Source: Podocnemis expansa (Eukaryota > Chordata > Testudines > Podocnemididae). Taken from it: a stretch of 64,000 nucleotides of DNA. The notes under the pieces are model-generated. The model was not told the DNA's origin and searched no databases. It saw only the letters and a list, made by a program, of their open reading frames with translations. The position numbers were made by a program, and so were the translations under genes. Shown one piece after another: positions 23,101 to 34,447 of the stretch; position 1 is the first letter of the stretch; each line of letters starts with the position of its first letter. Location of the stretch: contig ML681996.1 in assembly GCA_007922195.1 (NCBI GenBank), positions 19,914,073-19,978,072 on the forward strand, written 5' to 3'.

Positions 23101-24950
23101 GATCATTCATTATTGCTGATCAGTCATTTGTCCAGCATATAGCTGGACTGAACTCCCAGGAAAAGCATTGTAGAAGCAGAAAGATGTGGAAATCTGATTG
23201 TATTTTGTTTTTCACCAGGCTACGTTATGAACTTTTTGGTACACAGATGGCTATGAAATATACAGGAAAAACTCCCTTTCCACAGTATTATTATTAAGCA
23301 GAGTTAGAAAACGAATGTGTCAACTAGTAGTGAACTCTAGCTTTTATAATGTTCTCTGCCCCACTCAGAAGGATGACAAAAATTTGTATAGTGGAACATG
23401 CTAAGTGCAATTGAGATAAACTCTCAAGCCTATATATGATGGAAACCATTTAAAGGCAAGGGGTATTGTCACACCAACAGCAATACTAGATCCAGCACCT
23501 ATTCCCATTCTCATTTTTTACTCTACCTCTTTAGTTTTTGGTATTTCTGTTCCTCTTTCCTTCAGCTAGCCTCACAGCAGCATGGTGTCTCTGAGAAATG
23601 CTCTTAAATCAGGGTCCAGCAGTAGGCAATAGTATTCTCTTACTTTCTTGAGTTCTACTAGAGATATCCAAATGCTTTACTCTGACACTTTCATTTCACC
23701 CCCCTTCAGTCCATCAGGATTCAAACCAGGGACTCAGAACAGAAAGATGGGCTTGGCTAAAGCTGCTTTATGGACTGGATCCTTGAATGACTCTAAGATT
23801 TGAATTACAATCTCTGCAAGACTCCATAAATTGACTCAGTGGGTTGATACAAAGAACATCCAAACAAAACAGTGAGATCCACTTTATTTCTCAGCAGATT
23901 ATCTGGCCATATGATCCTCATTGAGCTAGGTAGCAGTCAAGCCTAACTCTTTTTGTTTGTCAGGCAGCTAAGGATAGCAGGAATAGCAGAAATTTCTGGC
24001 CAATGTGTGGCCATAAGTTTTCTTCTGAAGAGTAGCTATATTCGAGTCCTGAGGCAGAGCTTCAGAAAACACAAATGCATTCCATAATATATTTATCAGT
24101 CACTAAAACATGATTTTTTGTAATTTCATCATCCCATGACACTATGTAGGAACTATATTTGAAGGAGGATTGTTTGACTATTCTCAGATTTCAAACTCCC
24201 TTCACTGAAAACTTAACTAATCAAATGACTGAATCAGAGAAGAAAACAAAGAAAAACAAACAAACAAACAAGCAAACACGCACTTATTAAAGAATAATAC
24301 AAAATAAAATAATGTAGAACTAGTCAGGTATCCATTCAATTTAATTTTTCACTCAGGTAATCCTATCCCTATCTTTTGTTGGTATATTTTCTTTTTAGTT
24401 TATAAACTTCTTGGGGTAAAAAAATAGGTTTCACACATGCTTATAAAGCTTTTTTTTTGCATAGTATTGGAACGAGTACTACCAACCCCATCCCCTCAAA
24501 GCAATAATAGTTAATAACAATAATGATGGTTTTTTTTAATGTTCCTCACACTATTCTTTTTATAAACTGCCTATCCAATTATTTGTCAGCCCCAGAAATG
24601 ACTGAGTGGTATAGGTAATGTGAGATATTAAGGGTAGCAGACACTCTAAGAGTGAGCTTATTTGGCTTTCTGGGATGTGGGTGGGCACAAGCCTGCTCAC
24701 TGCTAAAACCCCTCCCCCAGCCTAAGGGGAGGTGGCATTGGACCTGGGACCAAGTGAGTATGAGGGACAACTAATGAGAAAACAGGGACAGGTGTGAGGT
24801 TATAGGTTCAAAATTAGGCATTCAGAGGGGGTCACAAAGCAGAAAACCCCAGACAGCACCCACTGCTCCCAGAAGGTGATGAGGGAGCCAGTGGATGCCA
24901 CCTAGAGGAACTCTTGCCAGATACGTGAACAAACAAAGGACCGGAAATAC
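20116..24950. other. unassigned intergenic DNA
   Basis: No gene is supported. The longest frames (22301-22940, 109 and 175 codons, overlapping) lack recognisable domains. A CAAA-rich microsatellite is at 24245-24285. Three loosely similar blocks with AGTTAGC...AGTGAT near 22040-22200 resemble degenerate tRNA A-boxes. Nothing else is recognised. Confidence 0.4.
24255..24280. repeat. (CAAA)n microsatellite
   Basis: A short run of tandem CAAA units is embedded in A-rich DNA. It may be the tail of an unrecognised retroposon. Confidence 0.7.
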
Positions 24951-24956
24951 ACCCCA

Positions 24957-25970
24957 CAATCACAGAGACCCCCCCCCAGCCAACCTCCTCTCCCTCATCT
25001 TATAGATGGCAGTTTTAGCGAGGGCTAGGAGGATGTTGATGAGGAGATCCCGCGACTTTGTGGGGACGTGAATGGGGACTGCATATATAAGCAGGAAAGG
25101 GGAAAAGTGCAGCCAGAATCTCAACAATAGGTTCTGGAGGAGCCAGAAAAGGGGCTGCAACCTGGCGCACTCCAGGTATGCATGAGCCAGGGTCTGCCTC
25201 ACATCGCAAAATGGACAGGTCTCGGGGTATTGGGTGAACCACGCAAAGTACACACCCAGGCTGACGGCTCCATGAAGGAGCCACCAACTGATGTCCCCGG
25301 CAGGCCATAGGGTTAAGGTGAAATAGAGGCTGGCCCACCGGGGGGTCCTCACCCTCCATGGGTGGCATCAGGTCCCGCCATTTGGTGTCTGGGCAGGATG
25401 TGAGGGCAAGGAAATGGATGGTGTGGAGCACGAACATGTACAGATAGTCCTGAGGTGCAGATTGGAAGGGGACCAGCTGCAACCCTAGCAGCCAGCTGGG
25501 TGCATGGGGTGAGGGTGGCTGGGGGAGCTTGCGGGGAGGGCCAGGACTGGGGGTGGGAGAGTACCCTCTTGCAGAACCTGCTCGAGGTACATCTGAACAG
25601 TGATGGGCAAGGCTGCTTTTACCTCCTTGAGTAGGCAATGGGAGGTATGGGGGGTGGACAGCTGCATGAGTTGAACAAGCGCAAGGGGATCCACCCAGTC
25701 CCCTTGTGCATAGTCCAGGAGGTCTCCGATCCTAGTGAAGCCCACCAGGGCCAAACTCCGCTGCACAGAAGGAGACTCCACCTCCTTTACACAGAGATGG
25801 AGGTTGTGTAGCAGGGGCTCCACAAGCAGGTCTACCCCTTCAGTGGGCACAACAGTCCTGGAGGCCGAAACGAGGCTCCAGGTCCAGAGGAGGTCCTGAT
25901 AGAAGGCTAGCAGCTTAGAGAGGACTCGTGGAAGCCCCCTCGGATGGAGATAAAAAAGCTGCCAGTCATA
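24957..25970 (-). pseudogene. Tx1-like LINE ORF2 C-terminal fragment
   Basis: The minus-strand translation includes RWASLYFTLTLWPAGDISWW, then CPFCDVRQTLAHAYLEC, then LLINILLALAKTAIYKMRER. The CPFC...LAH...LEC pattern is the zinc-binding tail (zf-RVT type) at the C-terminus of LINE ORF2 proteins, and I associate this version with the Tx1/L1 elements common in turtle genomes. The upstream part (25850-25485) encodes VPTEGVDLLVEP-like and LVGFTRIGDLLDY in another frame. The fragment has frameshifts near 25350-25485 and no RT domain, so it is a 5'-truncated dead copy. Confidence 0.75.
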
Positions 25971-25979
25971 TCAGAGCCC

Positions 25980-26540
25980 TAAGAGTGAGTGAAGGGAGGT
26001 ATATAAGCTGTAGAATGTTAAGAGCTTGTTTCCTTAGTGGCTAGCTGTGGTTACTGCAGGGCAATCAGAGGCACCCAAGATCAGTTAAGGACTAGCAAGG
26101 TGTCTGACTAAAGGTGCCCTGCCCCAAACAGAAGGGGCACAAGCTGGAGAAGGAGCAGGAGGTTAGTTCTGTGCTGCAGAACTTCAAAAAGACATTGGAG
26201 AAGAGAAGGAGAGAGACAAACAGAGTAAAAGACAGACAGAGAGAGCTGGAGAAGAAACCCAGCAGAAGGAGAGACTGGGTGAAAACCCTAAAAAGGTATA
26301 AAGGAGGGGGAAAACAGCCCAGGGGAAAGGAATGCAGGACTGGCACTTGGTCAGCAGTGTATGGCTGCATGTCTTAGGGACCCGGGGCTGGGATCCAGAG
26401 GAGAGGGTAGGCCTGGGTCCCAAACACCCCTCTTCACACCAGAAGCAACACCCATGGCAGGTCCTACAGGGGGAAACAAAGAAGAAGAGGACCCCTGTGT
26501 CCCACTAGCCTTCTAGAGCATGAAACCCACCACCACAAAG
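25980..26540. other. purine-rich unassigned DNA
   Basis: An AG-rich stretch (26140-26300) is followed by GACCCGGGGCTGGGATCC-like sequence that is reminiscent of LTR or leader DNA of turtle retroelements, but I cannot define termini. The 87-codon plus frame at 26114-26377 is highly charged and low-complexity, so I do not call it a gene. Confidence 0.3.
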
Positions 26541-26703
26541 GTACTGTTGTTTTGTCACAGTAAATAGGAACGCAAGTTGAAAAGTTCATGGATGTTTTTG
26601 AATTATAGATTTCTCAAATAGTGCTGGAGCTATATATGTAACACTTTTGCCCTTACGTGCCTAGTTACCTTCACCTCCATTAAATCCAAGAGCACATTAC
26701 TAG

Positions 26704-26832
26704 AAATTTTTCAAAGCATCTGATGAAGTGGGATTTTCTCCCAAGAAAGCTCATGCAATTAATAAATGTGTTAGTCTTTAAGTGCCATAGGACCCTTTGT
26801 TTGTTTTACCAGAAATGGCTACCATTCCATAG
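26704..26832 (+). mobile_element. Penelope-like terminal fragment with hammerhead-like motif
   Basis: The order is the hammerhead-like block, AATAAATGTGTTAGTCTTTAAG, TGCCATAGGACCC, TTGTTTT and the terminal GGCTACCATTCCA, a plus-oriented PLE 3' end. A short internal deletion removed part of the CTGGACTAGACTAAC segment. There is no coding sequence. Confidence 0.7.
26716..26756 (+). ncRNA. hammerhead-ribozyme-like motif, intact core
   Basis: The order is GCAT (stem I), the canonical core CTGATGA, one extra A, stem II GTGGGA...TCCCA, GAAA, AGCT (self-complementary, giving stem III only in a dimer), C (predicted cleavage after UC), and ATGC to close stem I. The bottom stem II pair is lost because the base before GAAA is A instead of C. 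Hammerhead ribozymes with minimal stem III are known in Penelope-like elements. Activity here is not established, and the extra A after the core is a departure from the canonical form. Confidence 0.6.
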
Positions 26833-27004
26833 AGATGCAGTCCTTAATTTTCCATCATGTTGTCTTCCTTTACATATATATGGGATGATTAAACTATGTA
26901 GATTATGACACTTTCTATATCATCTTAATTTGGTTAGGACACCATGAGTGAACCATGAGTTGGACTTGGTTTTGTACATGTATGTCTTCCCCTTTCTAAG
27001 TCTC

Positions 27005-28148
27005 ATTCTTCTAATGTGCAGAAAGAACAGCAAATATGGAATGTGGCTTAGCAGAGAACTCTACGGTGAGCTGAAATACAAAAGGGAAGCTTACAAGAAG
27101 TGGACAGAGGACTAGGGAGGTGTATGAAGATATTGATGAAGCTTGCAGGGATTAAATCAGAAAGACCACAGGGCAATTGGAATTGCAGCCTGCAAAGGAT
27201 GAGAAGGATAACAGGAAGCAGTGCTTCAAGCATGTCAGTAACAAGAAAAGGGTCAGGGATGGTAGAGGTCCCTTACTGAGTGGAGCAGGTATCCTCATGG
27301 CAGATGATGCAGAAAAGGCTAAAGTACTCAATGTTGTTGTTGTTTTTGTTTGTTTTACCTTGGTTTGCACAGGCAGGGACAGTTCCCAAAACTACTACAC
27401 TGGGTAACACAGAATGGAGAAAAAAAAGAGCAGCCCTCAGTGATGGAAGGTCAGGTTAGGGACTACTTAGAGAAGTTGGATGTGCACAAGTCTATGGGGC
27501 CAGATGAACTCCGTCCCAGAGTACTGAGGGAGTTGGGTGATGTGATTGTACACCCACTAGCCATTAACTTTGAAAACTTGTGGTGAACAGGGGAAGGTCC
27601 CAGATGACTGGAAAAAGGTGAATATAGTGCCTATCTTCAAGAAAGGGAAAAAGGAGGACCCAAGGAATTACTGACTAATCAACCTCATCTCAATTCCTGG
27701 AAAAATCGTGGAGCAGGTCCTCAAAGAATCCATTCTATAACACTTGGAGGAAAATAAAGCGATCTGGAACAGTCAAGCATGAATTCACCAAGGGGAAATA
27801 GTGCCTGACCAACCTGATCACCTTCTATGATGAGATGACTGTATATGTGGATATGGGAATAGCAGTTGATATGATGTATCTCAACTTTAGCAAAGCTTTT
27901 GACACAGTTTCCCACAGCATTCTTCTCAGCAAGTTAAGGAAGCATAGTTTAGAAAATGGACTATAAGGTGGACAGAAAGAGGGCTAGATAATTGGGCTCA
28001 GTGGTTAAGGATCTATGGCTCAGCATCTAGCTGGCAACCAGTAACTAGTGGAGTGCCCCAAAAGTCGGTCCTGGGGCCAATTCTGTTCAACATTTTCATT
28101 AATAATCTGGATGATGGGACAGAGTGCACACTCAGTAAATTCAGATTT
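27005..28148 (+). pseudogene. CR1 LINE ORF2 reverse transcriptase fragment
   Basis: The translation contains LDVHKSMGPDELRPRVLREL, DVIVHPLAINFENLW, then in other frames PDDWKKVNIVPIFKKGKKED, LDFSKAFDTVSH-like, [17 protein letters not shown] and the start of LSKF. This is the classic order of a CR1 RT. It is broken by several stops and frameshifts. The element stops just before the catalytic FADD box, so the 3' half is missing. That is unusual, because LINEs normally lose their 5' end, and it implies a later deletion or rearrangement at 28148. Confidence 0.9.
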
Positions 28149-30185
28149 AGTATGGTTAACAATAGCAAGACTAGTAGTAGTACCTGAAGATCAGCAGTGA
28201 AAGTGCATTAATTGACTGCTTCAGAACCTATAGTAGGGCTATCTGCCCCTTTAAGGGCCAGCAGCGTAAGACAGCAGCACTCTCGGCCCTAATGACAAGC
28301 ATAGTAAGTAGGCAGGTATTGTGAACCAGCTGATCCAGCTGAGCAGAAAATTTAAAAAAAAAAAAAAATGGCTTCAATTCCCAGCTGGAAGACATAAATG
28401 TGGACCCATATCTGCATGAAAAAGAGGGCCAGAAGGGAAAAAAACACTTTCTGAAGCAGGAGCAGAGATGGCTGGGCTGACGGCTGGCCCTTTAGTGCCC
28501 CCAAGAGTAGGGGAGGTTAGGGCTACTGCGAAGCAGAGAATTCTACCATATCAGTCCAGGTCAGGATTAACATTCTAGCTTCTTCTCCATATCTGCTGTG
28601 TTTCATGTGTAGAAAAAGAGCCTACATAGAAGGCCAAAGGAGGGCTGGGTATTTATGACTTTTTGTCCCCAGGGGAGCAGACACACCCATGATGCCACAA
28701 CCACCCATATATCCAAGTCACCTACATCGCCAGCTGGAGATTAACTTAATATTCCTGTGTTCTGGCCCTTAAGCCCCCTGCCTGACTTGCTGTATATGGA
28801 CAGAATGTATGTCTCTCATTCAGCAAAGCACTTAAGCACAATGGGACTCCTCACATGCTTAAAACTAAGCATTTACTTTAAGTGATATCTTGAACTGGGG
28901 CTAATGGTATTGCAACTATGTGTGCAAGAATGAACCATATTTACCAGAACTGACTGATGAGGTAAATCCACAGAAAATATTGTTCTTTTGTTTCTTGTAT
29001 TGATTTTTCCTTCCACATTTGAGTTTTGGCTGGCAGAAAAGTATGGTAGAAGAAATACATGTACAATTCCCTATAAACAGACCTAAAAGTCAGTCAAATG
29101 TGCAAAAATTAAATGGAAATTACACTCTTTAATATTAGCCTTCTATCCAATTATTCTTCAGAATTCTCTGTCTTCTGGTTAAGTTTTGCATGACTGTAAT
29201 GGTCACCTGTGGGAAAAAAAAGTTACTCTGTTTGCTCAGATGTTTTTTCTGATTTAATAGAACCTAGTAGAATTCAGTGAAGTCTTGTGAAAGCTACTAC
29301 AGACCTTCAATGCACCTTCAGCCTGATCTGTAACACTCATGACATCCTACTTTAAGCGTCTGCTGGACGGATCTGCCAATCACACTAAATTATGTGCAGG
29401 GCTCAGTGATGTGAACAGATACTCACTCAGATTTAGAAAGAGACCACCACAACTCACTGATTTGTGACCTTAACAGTATTTGGACACAGGTCTCCAGAGG
29501 TGAAAGGTTTGTTCATTATGTGTGCGGTGCTTTTAAAAAATATTTTTATATCACTGGCAGGAAAGCAAAATAAACAGATTCAGCCACATTCCAGCTGTCA
29601 AACTCTGTATACACTTTAATGACTCTATGTAAATTCAGGAAACATCCTTTCACACTAGACTTTGAGCTGTTTCTCTCAAAATATCTTATTACTGTGTGGG
29701 AGAACATGACACTGAGGTTAACAAAGGATTAAAAATAATAGCTTTTAAAAGGTAAAGCAAATCACAAAGAAAATTACCTTGGAGCACAAAATGAAACAAA
29801 AGAGCTCAAGAAGTAAATGACTGTCATATAGTTAACAGATTAAAATTTTCAGGTGGCAAAAACACACAGAAAATCAGAATTCCTCTCATGAAGAGCTTGG
29901 TACCAGAAAAACATGAGGGAAGAGGTTTTCAACACAAATTCCACTCTAGCCGCAGACATGAGGCAGTGGATGAGGGATGCTGGAAACAAAGGGAGGCTTA
30001 AGCACATATTTAACTTGATGCTCTATGAGTAGTCACATTGGATGACATTTGGACTCCATTGAAATCTGTGGGCAGTTTTGTTGTTAACTTCAATGAGGCT
30101 AAGATATCACCAATTAACTCCATTATGGCACTCCTGACAGAATGTAAAATTAGGCTTGTGCATAACTCTTTGCAACAAATAAATA
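28149..30185. other. unassigned intergenic DNA
   Basis: It includes an A-run at 28354-28368 and a moderately GC-rich block at 28230-28520 that might be an old retroelement piece but has no features I can name. No gene is seen. Confidence 0.4.
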
Positions 30186-30273
30186 TATGATAAATAAATT
30201 TGTTATCCTTTAAGGGCTACAGGACTCCTTTTTTGTTTTTCTGAACTAGACTAACACCACTGTCCCTTTGGAA
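30186..30273 (+). mobile_element. Penelope-like terminal fragment
   Basis: Plus-oriented PLE 3' end: AAATAAATTTGTTATCCTTTAAG, GGACTCC, a T-rich step, CTGAACTAGACTAACACC and the terminal TCCCTTTGGAA. The hammerhead-like block upstream is absent. Confidence 0.65.
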
Positions 30274-30284
30274 TATAATTCTTT

Positions 30285-30780
30285 GGATGAGCAGGAGAAG
30301 AGGAGGGACGGTGAAGGACAAGATTTATAATAAAGAGATTCATTCAGAACATTGTTTTGCCAGGCGAAAGTCCAGGAAGTGGAAATTCTCTCCGGAAACG
30401 AAGTCGAGACACCACAAAGCAGCAGCAGCAGCAGCATCTGCCACAGATATACAGAGGGGTAAAATGGCTGACGAAGATCACTATGATCTGAAACGTGGGA
30501 GATGCAAGCCAGAAAAAGAGAATGGTCATCATTCACTGATTCAGTATCTGAGCTCTTATGCTTCTGTTAGTGGACTTTATGTTTATGCTGCTGGGAAATA
30601 CAGCTGCACTTCCAATTTCCAAGCAGTAGAAGTTCCACAGATGATGGCAGCAAAGACACTGCCTACCCTTTGTTTGGATGAATGATCAACATCTAGCTGG
30701 ATACCAGATGAAAGAAAATGCTAACTTTCGCCTCCTGGCTCCATTAAGTGTGTTGACTAAAGAGCAGAGCACATAGTAAT
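30285..30780 (+). pseudogene. possible retroposed transcript fragment, unidentified
   Basis: This block has more coding-like composition than its surroundings, with a (AGC)6 run at 30418-30436 and a frame of 132 codons (30287-30685) containing KMADEDHYDLKRGRC and KYSCTSNFQAVEVPQ. Other frames also carry plausible peptide stretches, suggesting a decayed, frameshifted coding sequence. I do not recognise the parent gene and see no intron signals or poly-A tail that would prove retroposition. It may be chance. Confidence 0.2.
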
Positions 30781-32319
30781 TCTTCCATGGAAACACTTAA
30801 CTGTTGAGACTGGAAACAGCTTCAGGAAAGGACCAGTTTTGAGAAAATCATTTTGGAAAAAAAAAATTGAAAACAAGAGTTTCACAATTAAAAATGTCCC
30901 ATTTCAACATTTTCAAAACAAAAAAAAATTCCTTTCAAAATGACAGTTTCAAAGTTCAAATTAATATTTAGTACAGAATATTGTTGGGTTTTTTTTAAAG
31001 AGGCTACTTGAAATTTGCAAAACAAAATGTTTTGATTGAACTTTCATAATTTTTTCCCCAATCTGATATTGGGAAAAGACTTAGAAACTTCAGATTTTTA
31101 TGCTACAGAAAAACCATTTCCTACCTAATTCTAATAAAAAAGGTGTTGTCTGTCAGTATAGACCCTACTTCACATGTTTTCTAATAAACAGTTCTTTCTT
31201 GTGTAATGAGGCAATCTACTAGAACACTATAGCAATAGAGTGAGGGTAGGTAGCAATTTATTTTCATACCCAACTGAAACCATTAGGGAAACTAAAGCTA
31301 TATACTGTATCTGGAAGGAATGCATTTACATACTTTCATTCCTAGAATGAGTTTCTTGCTTTGAAATGGAAACAGTTTCCTAACTTAAAGTAGGTAATTA
31401 CACACTCCATTAAACAAGTAATTAACAGATTACAATTTAGAAAAAAAAAAAACTTGAAAATGAGCAATTCAGATGCTGAATGTGAAGCGCACTGTTATAA
31501 TTAGCATACCTTTTGAATGGATTAACCAAGTATACAATAACTGGAAAAAAAAAAACTGTTTTCTTCCGTGCTGATCATATGCAACAAATATCATTTTATG
31601 AGTCTTACAACAACATAGCTTATGAAGAAATTTATTGTTAGGAACTTGTGTTAAATCACTCCAAAAAACAAATAGAGAAAGTTTTGAAGGTTATTATTAT
31701 GCAGGTGGCATACAAGGAAGAGTAGTTGTATCACATGAGAAACACCAAAGGCCAAATTCTGCATTTTGATGCAGAAATGCCTCGCCTGTTGACTTGAAGC
31801 AGAATTTGTTAGAGACAAATCCAAGTCATAAAATTTAGCAGTCTGTAGTTTTAAGTATCATGGAAGGTTACTATAATTGACACATCATCAAATATTTATA
31901 TATTTTTATATTTAAATTTTGTTTGCTTTGTGCATTTGACAGAATCCTCAGGGTTGCCACAACAGAATTAAGATTGCCTGGGAAGTGAGGAGGGAGGCAC
32001 ATGCAGGTTTATCAATGTCTAGCCTTTTATCCCTTCACTAGAGATATGTTCTTGGTATGAACTGACCCCCAGCACATCAAAGCCCATACAATTAGAATCT
32101 TCAGCTGATGCCTGAACACAGCTGTAGGTCCCCTCTGTGCCACTGAAATGGTTGACAAAGAATTTAGAGTAGTCAAGGATCTTATTCTCAGTGTATAATA
32201 AGTATCACACTTTATTCTTTCTTAGTTATTTTCTTCTGAAAAGACCTTTTAAACATCAACGAAGAGAAAAGACATTGAACTTTTATAAACAACCAGAAGG
32301 AAAAAACAAAATAAACAAA
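30781..32319. other. unassigned AT-rich DNA
   Basis: No gene or known repeat is recognised. Several A runs of 10-12 bases occur between 30840 and 31560. Confidence 0.4.
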
Positions 32320-33279
32320 GACTATGTTTACACAGCCACAGATATTTCAATTTTTTTTCAAAATAATTATTTCAAGTTTTTTCTCAAAATAATTATTTCA
32401 AACTAAAATTAGTTTGAAATTGTTATTTCAAAATAGGAGTCCAGGGAGGACTCTCTATTTTGAAATAAATCAGAGGTTTTGTTTCAAAACAGAGTCCTTG
32501 CTGGACTCTCTTTTGAAAAAATAGGATGCCAACACAAACAATGTTCTCCTCTAAGGCCCTGAGGCAGCTGAGCAACTCAAATTCCCCCCCCCCCCCCGTA
32601 GGTCCGATTCTGCCACCCCCAGCTCTCCTGGTAAGCCCCCTCAAGCCAGCCTGATCTCTTTCTCCTATCCTAGCCCACTCCCCCCAGTAACACCCCAGCC
32701 AGCCTGACCCCCCCACACACACTCTTACCCAGTCGCGTGGGGCTGAGCCATGGCTCCTATGGCTGCAGAAGCACTGATGATATTCTGAGCATGCTCTGTC
32801 AGAGCTTCTCTGGGCAGGAGTTTTGATAATTCCCAACTCTGGGGAGCTGTCAGCCAGCTGGAAGACAGAGTCTTCCAGCTGAGTAGGGACTCTGGCTGCC
32901 GGCTGTTTGTGGTGGGCAGCACCCCCTGTGCAGAACAGTGGCGGGGAGCTGTGTGGCCATGCAGCTTAGATGCAACATTGAATACAAAGTATAGGGTTAC
33001 TATTTTGAAAAAAGCCAATCCCATGGCTTGGACTGTTTTTTTCTTTCTTCCAAAATACCTATTTCAAAAGAATGACTATTTTGAAATAGATCTAGTTGTG
33101 TTTTGGGGTGGGGTTTTTTTGTTTTTTTTTTTGCAATAGGGCTCCATTTCCTTAAAAAAAAAACGGTATTTTGAAAAAGTAAAATGACTACAGAGACAAG
33201 AAATAAAGGTTTTTTGTTTTTTGTTTTTCCTAATAAAGCCTGATTTTTTTCAAAAAATCTTTACAGTGTGGACATACCC
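32320..33279. mobile_element. MITE, long copy (about 960 bp), GGGTATGTC-type termini
   Basis: The left end reads GACTATGTTTACACAG and the right end CAGTGTGGACATACCC, an inverted pair related to the other MITE termini. The body has palindromic TTTCAAAATAATTATTT blocks near both ends and a GC-rich middle with a C-run at 32586-32598. The right flank (AAGGAGTCCTATGGCAC) is PLE terminal sequence, so the MITE probably landed in a PLE arm. The target duplication is imperfect (AAA/AAG). Confidence 0.6.
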
Positions 33280-33320
33280 AAGGAGTCCTATGGCACTCAA
33301 AGACTAACAAATGAGGCATT
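33280..33320 (-). mobile_element. Penelope-like terminal fragment
   Basis: AAGGAGTCCTATGGCAC followed by AAAGACTAACAAATG matches the PLE terminal unit in minus orientation. Its outer end lies on the other side of the MITE, where only an A-rich remnant is visible. Confidence 0.55.
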
Positions 33321-33721
33321 CCACTTTACTACTATGTCAGACACTGGATTTTTAAAATTAATTGGTGAAAAATAAAATAAATTGGCAATGTCCTTAGTGC
33401 TACTGTATTACTGATTTTCCTAATATACACAATAAAATCTTAACCTTAAAATTACCCAACCAATTTAAAAATCATATAATTGCCTTTATTTCAGGGGATT
33501 AGATGAAGAAAGGGATAAAAACATTAATATTAAGGACAAAGATGACAGGAATATTCAAATCTGAAAATACAGGAAGAGATTTAATTGCATATGACTCGAG
33601 GCTGTAATTTAGGGCATCAAAAATAGGCATACTCTGCTGTTTCTTTTTCCCTGAAAGGTCTCCAGTACAATAAATGTCCAGCCCCAGTTTTGCTCTCTGT
33701 GCTCTGACAACAGCACAGTCT
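33321..33721. other. unassigned AT-rich DNA
   Basis: I recognise no feature here. Confidence 0.4.
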
Positions 33722-33848
33722 CATACTTAGACTCACAGACTTTAAGTTAAGAAGGGACTAAAATGATCAGTCTGTCCGAACTCCTGACAATACAAGACAT
33801 TGAACCTCACCCACCCACTCCAGTAATAAACCTCTAACCTATGACTGA

Positions 33849-34447
33849 AAATTTCCAGAGAGATAGCCATGTTAGTCTGCATATAGCAAAAACAATGAGA
33901 GCCCTGTGGCTTGTTCAAGACTAACAAATTTCTTTGGGCATAAGCTTTCATGGACTCCAACCCTCTTTCTCAGATGCATCTGAGGAAGTGGGTTAAAGAC
34001 CACAAAAGCTTAAGCCCAAAGAATTTGTTAGTCTTTAAGGCTACGTCTGCATCTACTTTTTTATCTTGGACTTGCTAGTTTGGGTTAACCGTGTCTTATT
34101 AGTTCAATCTAACCACACGGCCTAGTTTGAACTAACTTTTTAGTTCAAACTAGAATGCACAGCTAGTTCAAACTAATGGCTTAGTTCAAACTTGTTAAGT
34201 TTGAACTAGCCATTATTTCGAGTCTTGCATGTGCTTAGTTCGAACTAAGCCAGCTAGTCTGGACTAAAGAAGGGATTTTACTAGTCTGGACTCAGCTTTG
34301 GCTAGTCTGAACTAAGAAATTTCTTAGTTCAGACCAGCCAAACGCTAGTGTGGCCATGGGCCAAATTAGTCCGGACTAAGCTTGCTTAGTCCGGACTAAT
34401 TTTGCAGTGTAGGCATAGCCTAAGGTGCTACATGACTCTTGTTGTTT
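33849..34447. mobile_element. Penelope-like inverted dimer with nested MITE
   Basis: The left arm (33849-33965) starts with TTCCAGAGAGATAGCC and the right arm (33975-34038, 34424-34447) is its reverse complement, ending at CTTGTTGTTTT. Flanking 14-bp repeats TAACCTATGACTGA (33835-33848) and TAACCTAAGACTGA (34448-34461) match at 13 positions and interrupt the CR1 sequence, so they are target duplications. The arms belong to a slightly different subfamily (GGGCATAAGCTT version), and the hammerhead block reads CTGAGGA...AAAA, so it is degenerate. Confidence 0.8.
34039..34420. mobile_element. MITE, 382 bp, TAA target duplication
   Basis: The termini GGCTACGTCTGCAT and GTGTAGGCATAGCC are inverted repeats, flanked by TAA on both sides (34036-34038 and 34421-34423). 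The interior consists of stacked palindromes based on TAGTTTGAACTA and TAGTCCGGACTAA-like units. Removing it restores the PLE sequence TTAGTCTTTAAGGTGC. No protein is encoded. The 3-bp TA-rich duplication suggests PIF/Harbinger. Confidence 0.8.

Noticed and set aside
26114..26377. 87-codon Lys/Arg/Glu-rich frame
   Set aside because: It is low-complexity AG-rich sequence with no identifiable protein family.
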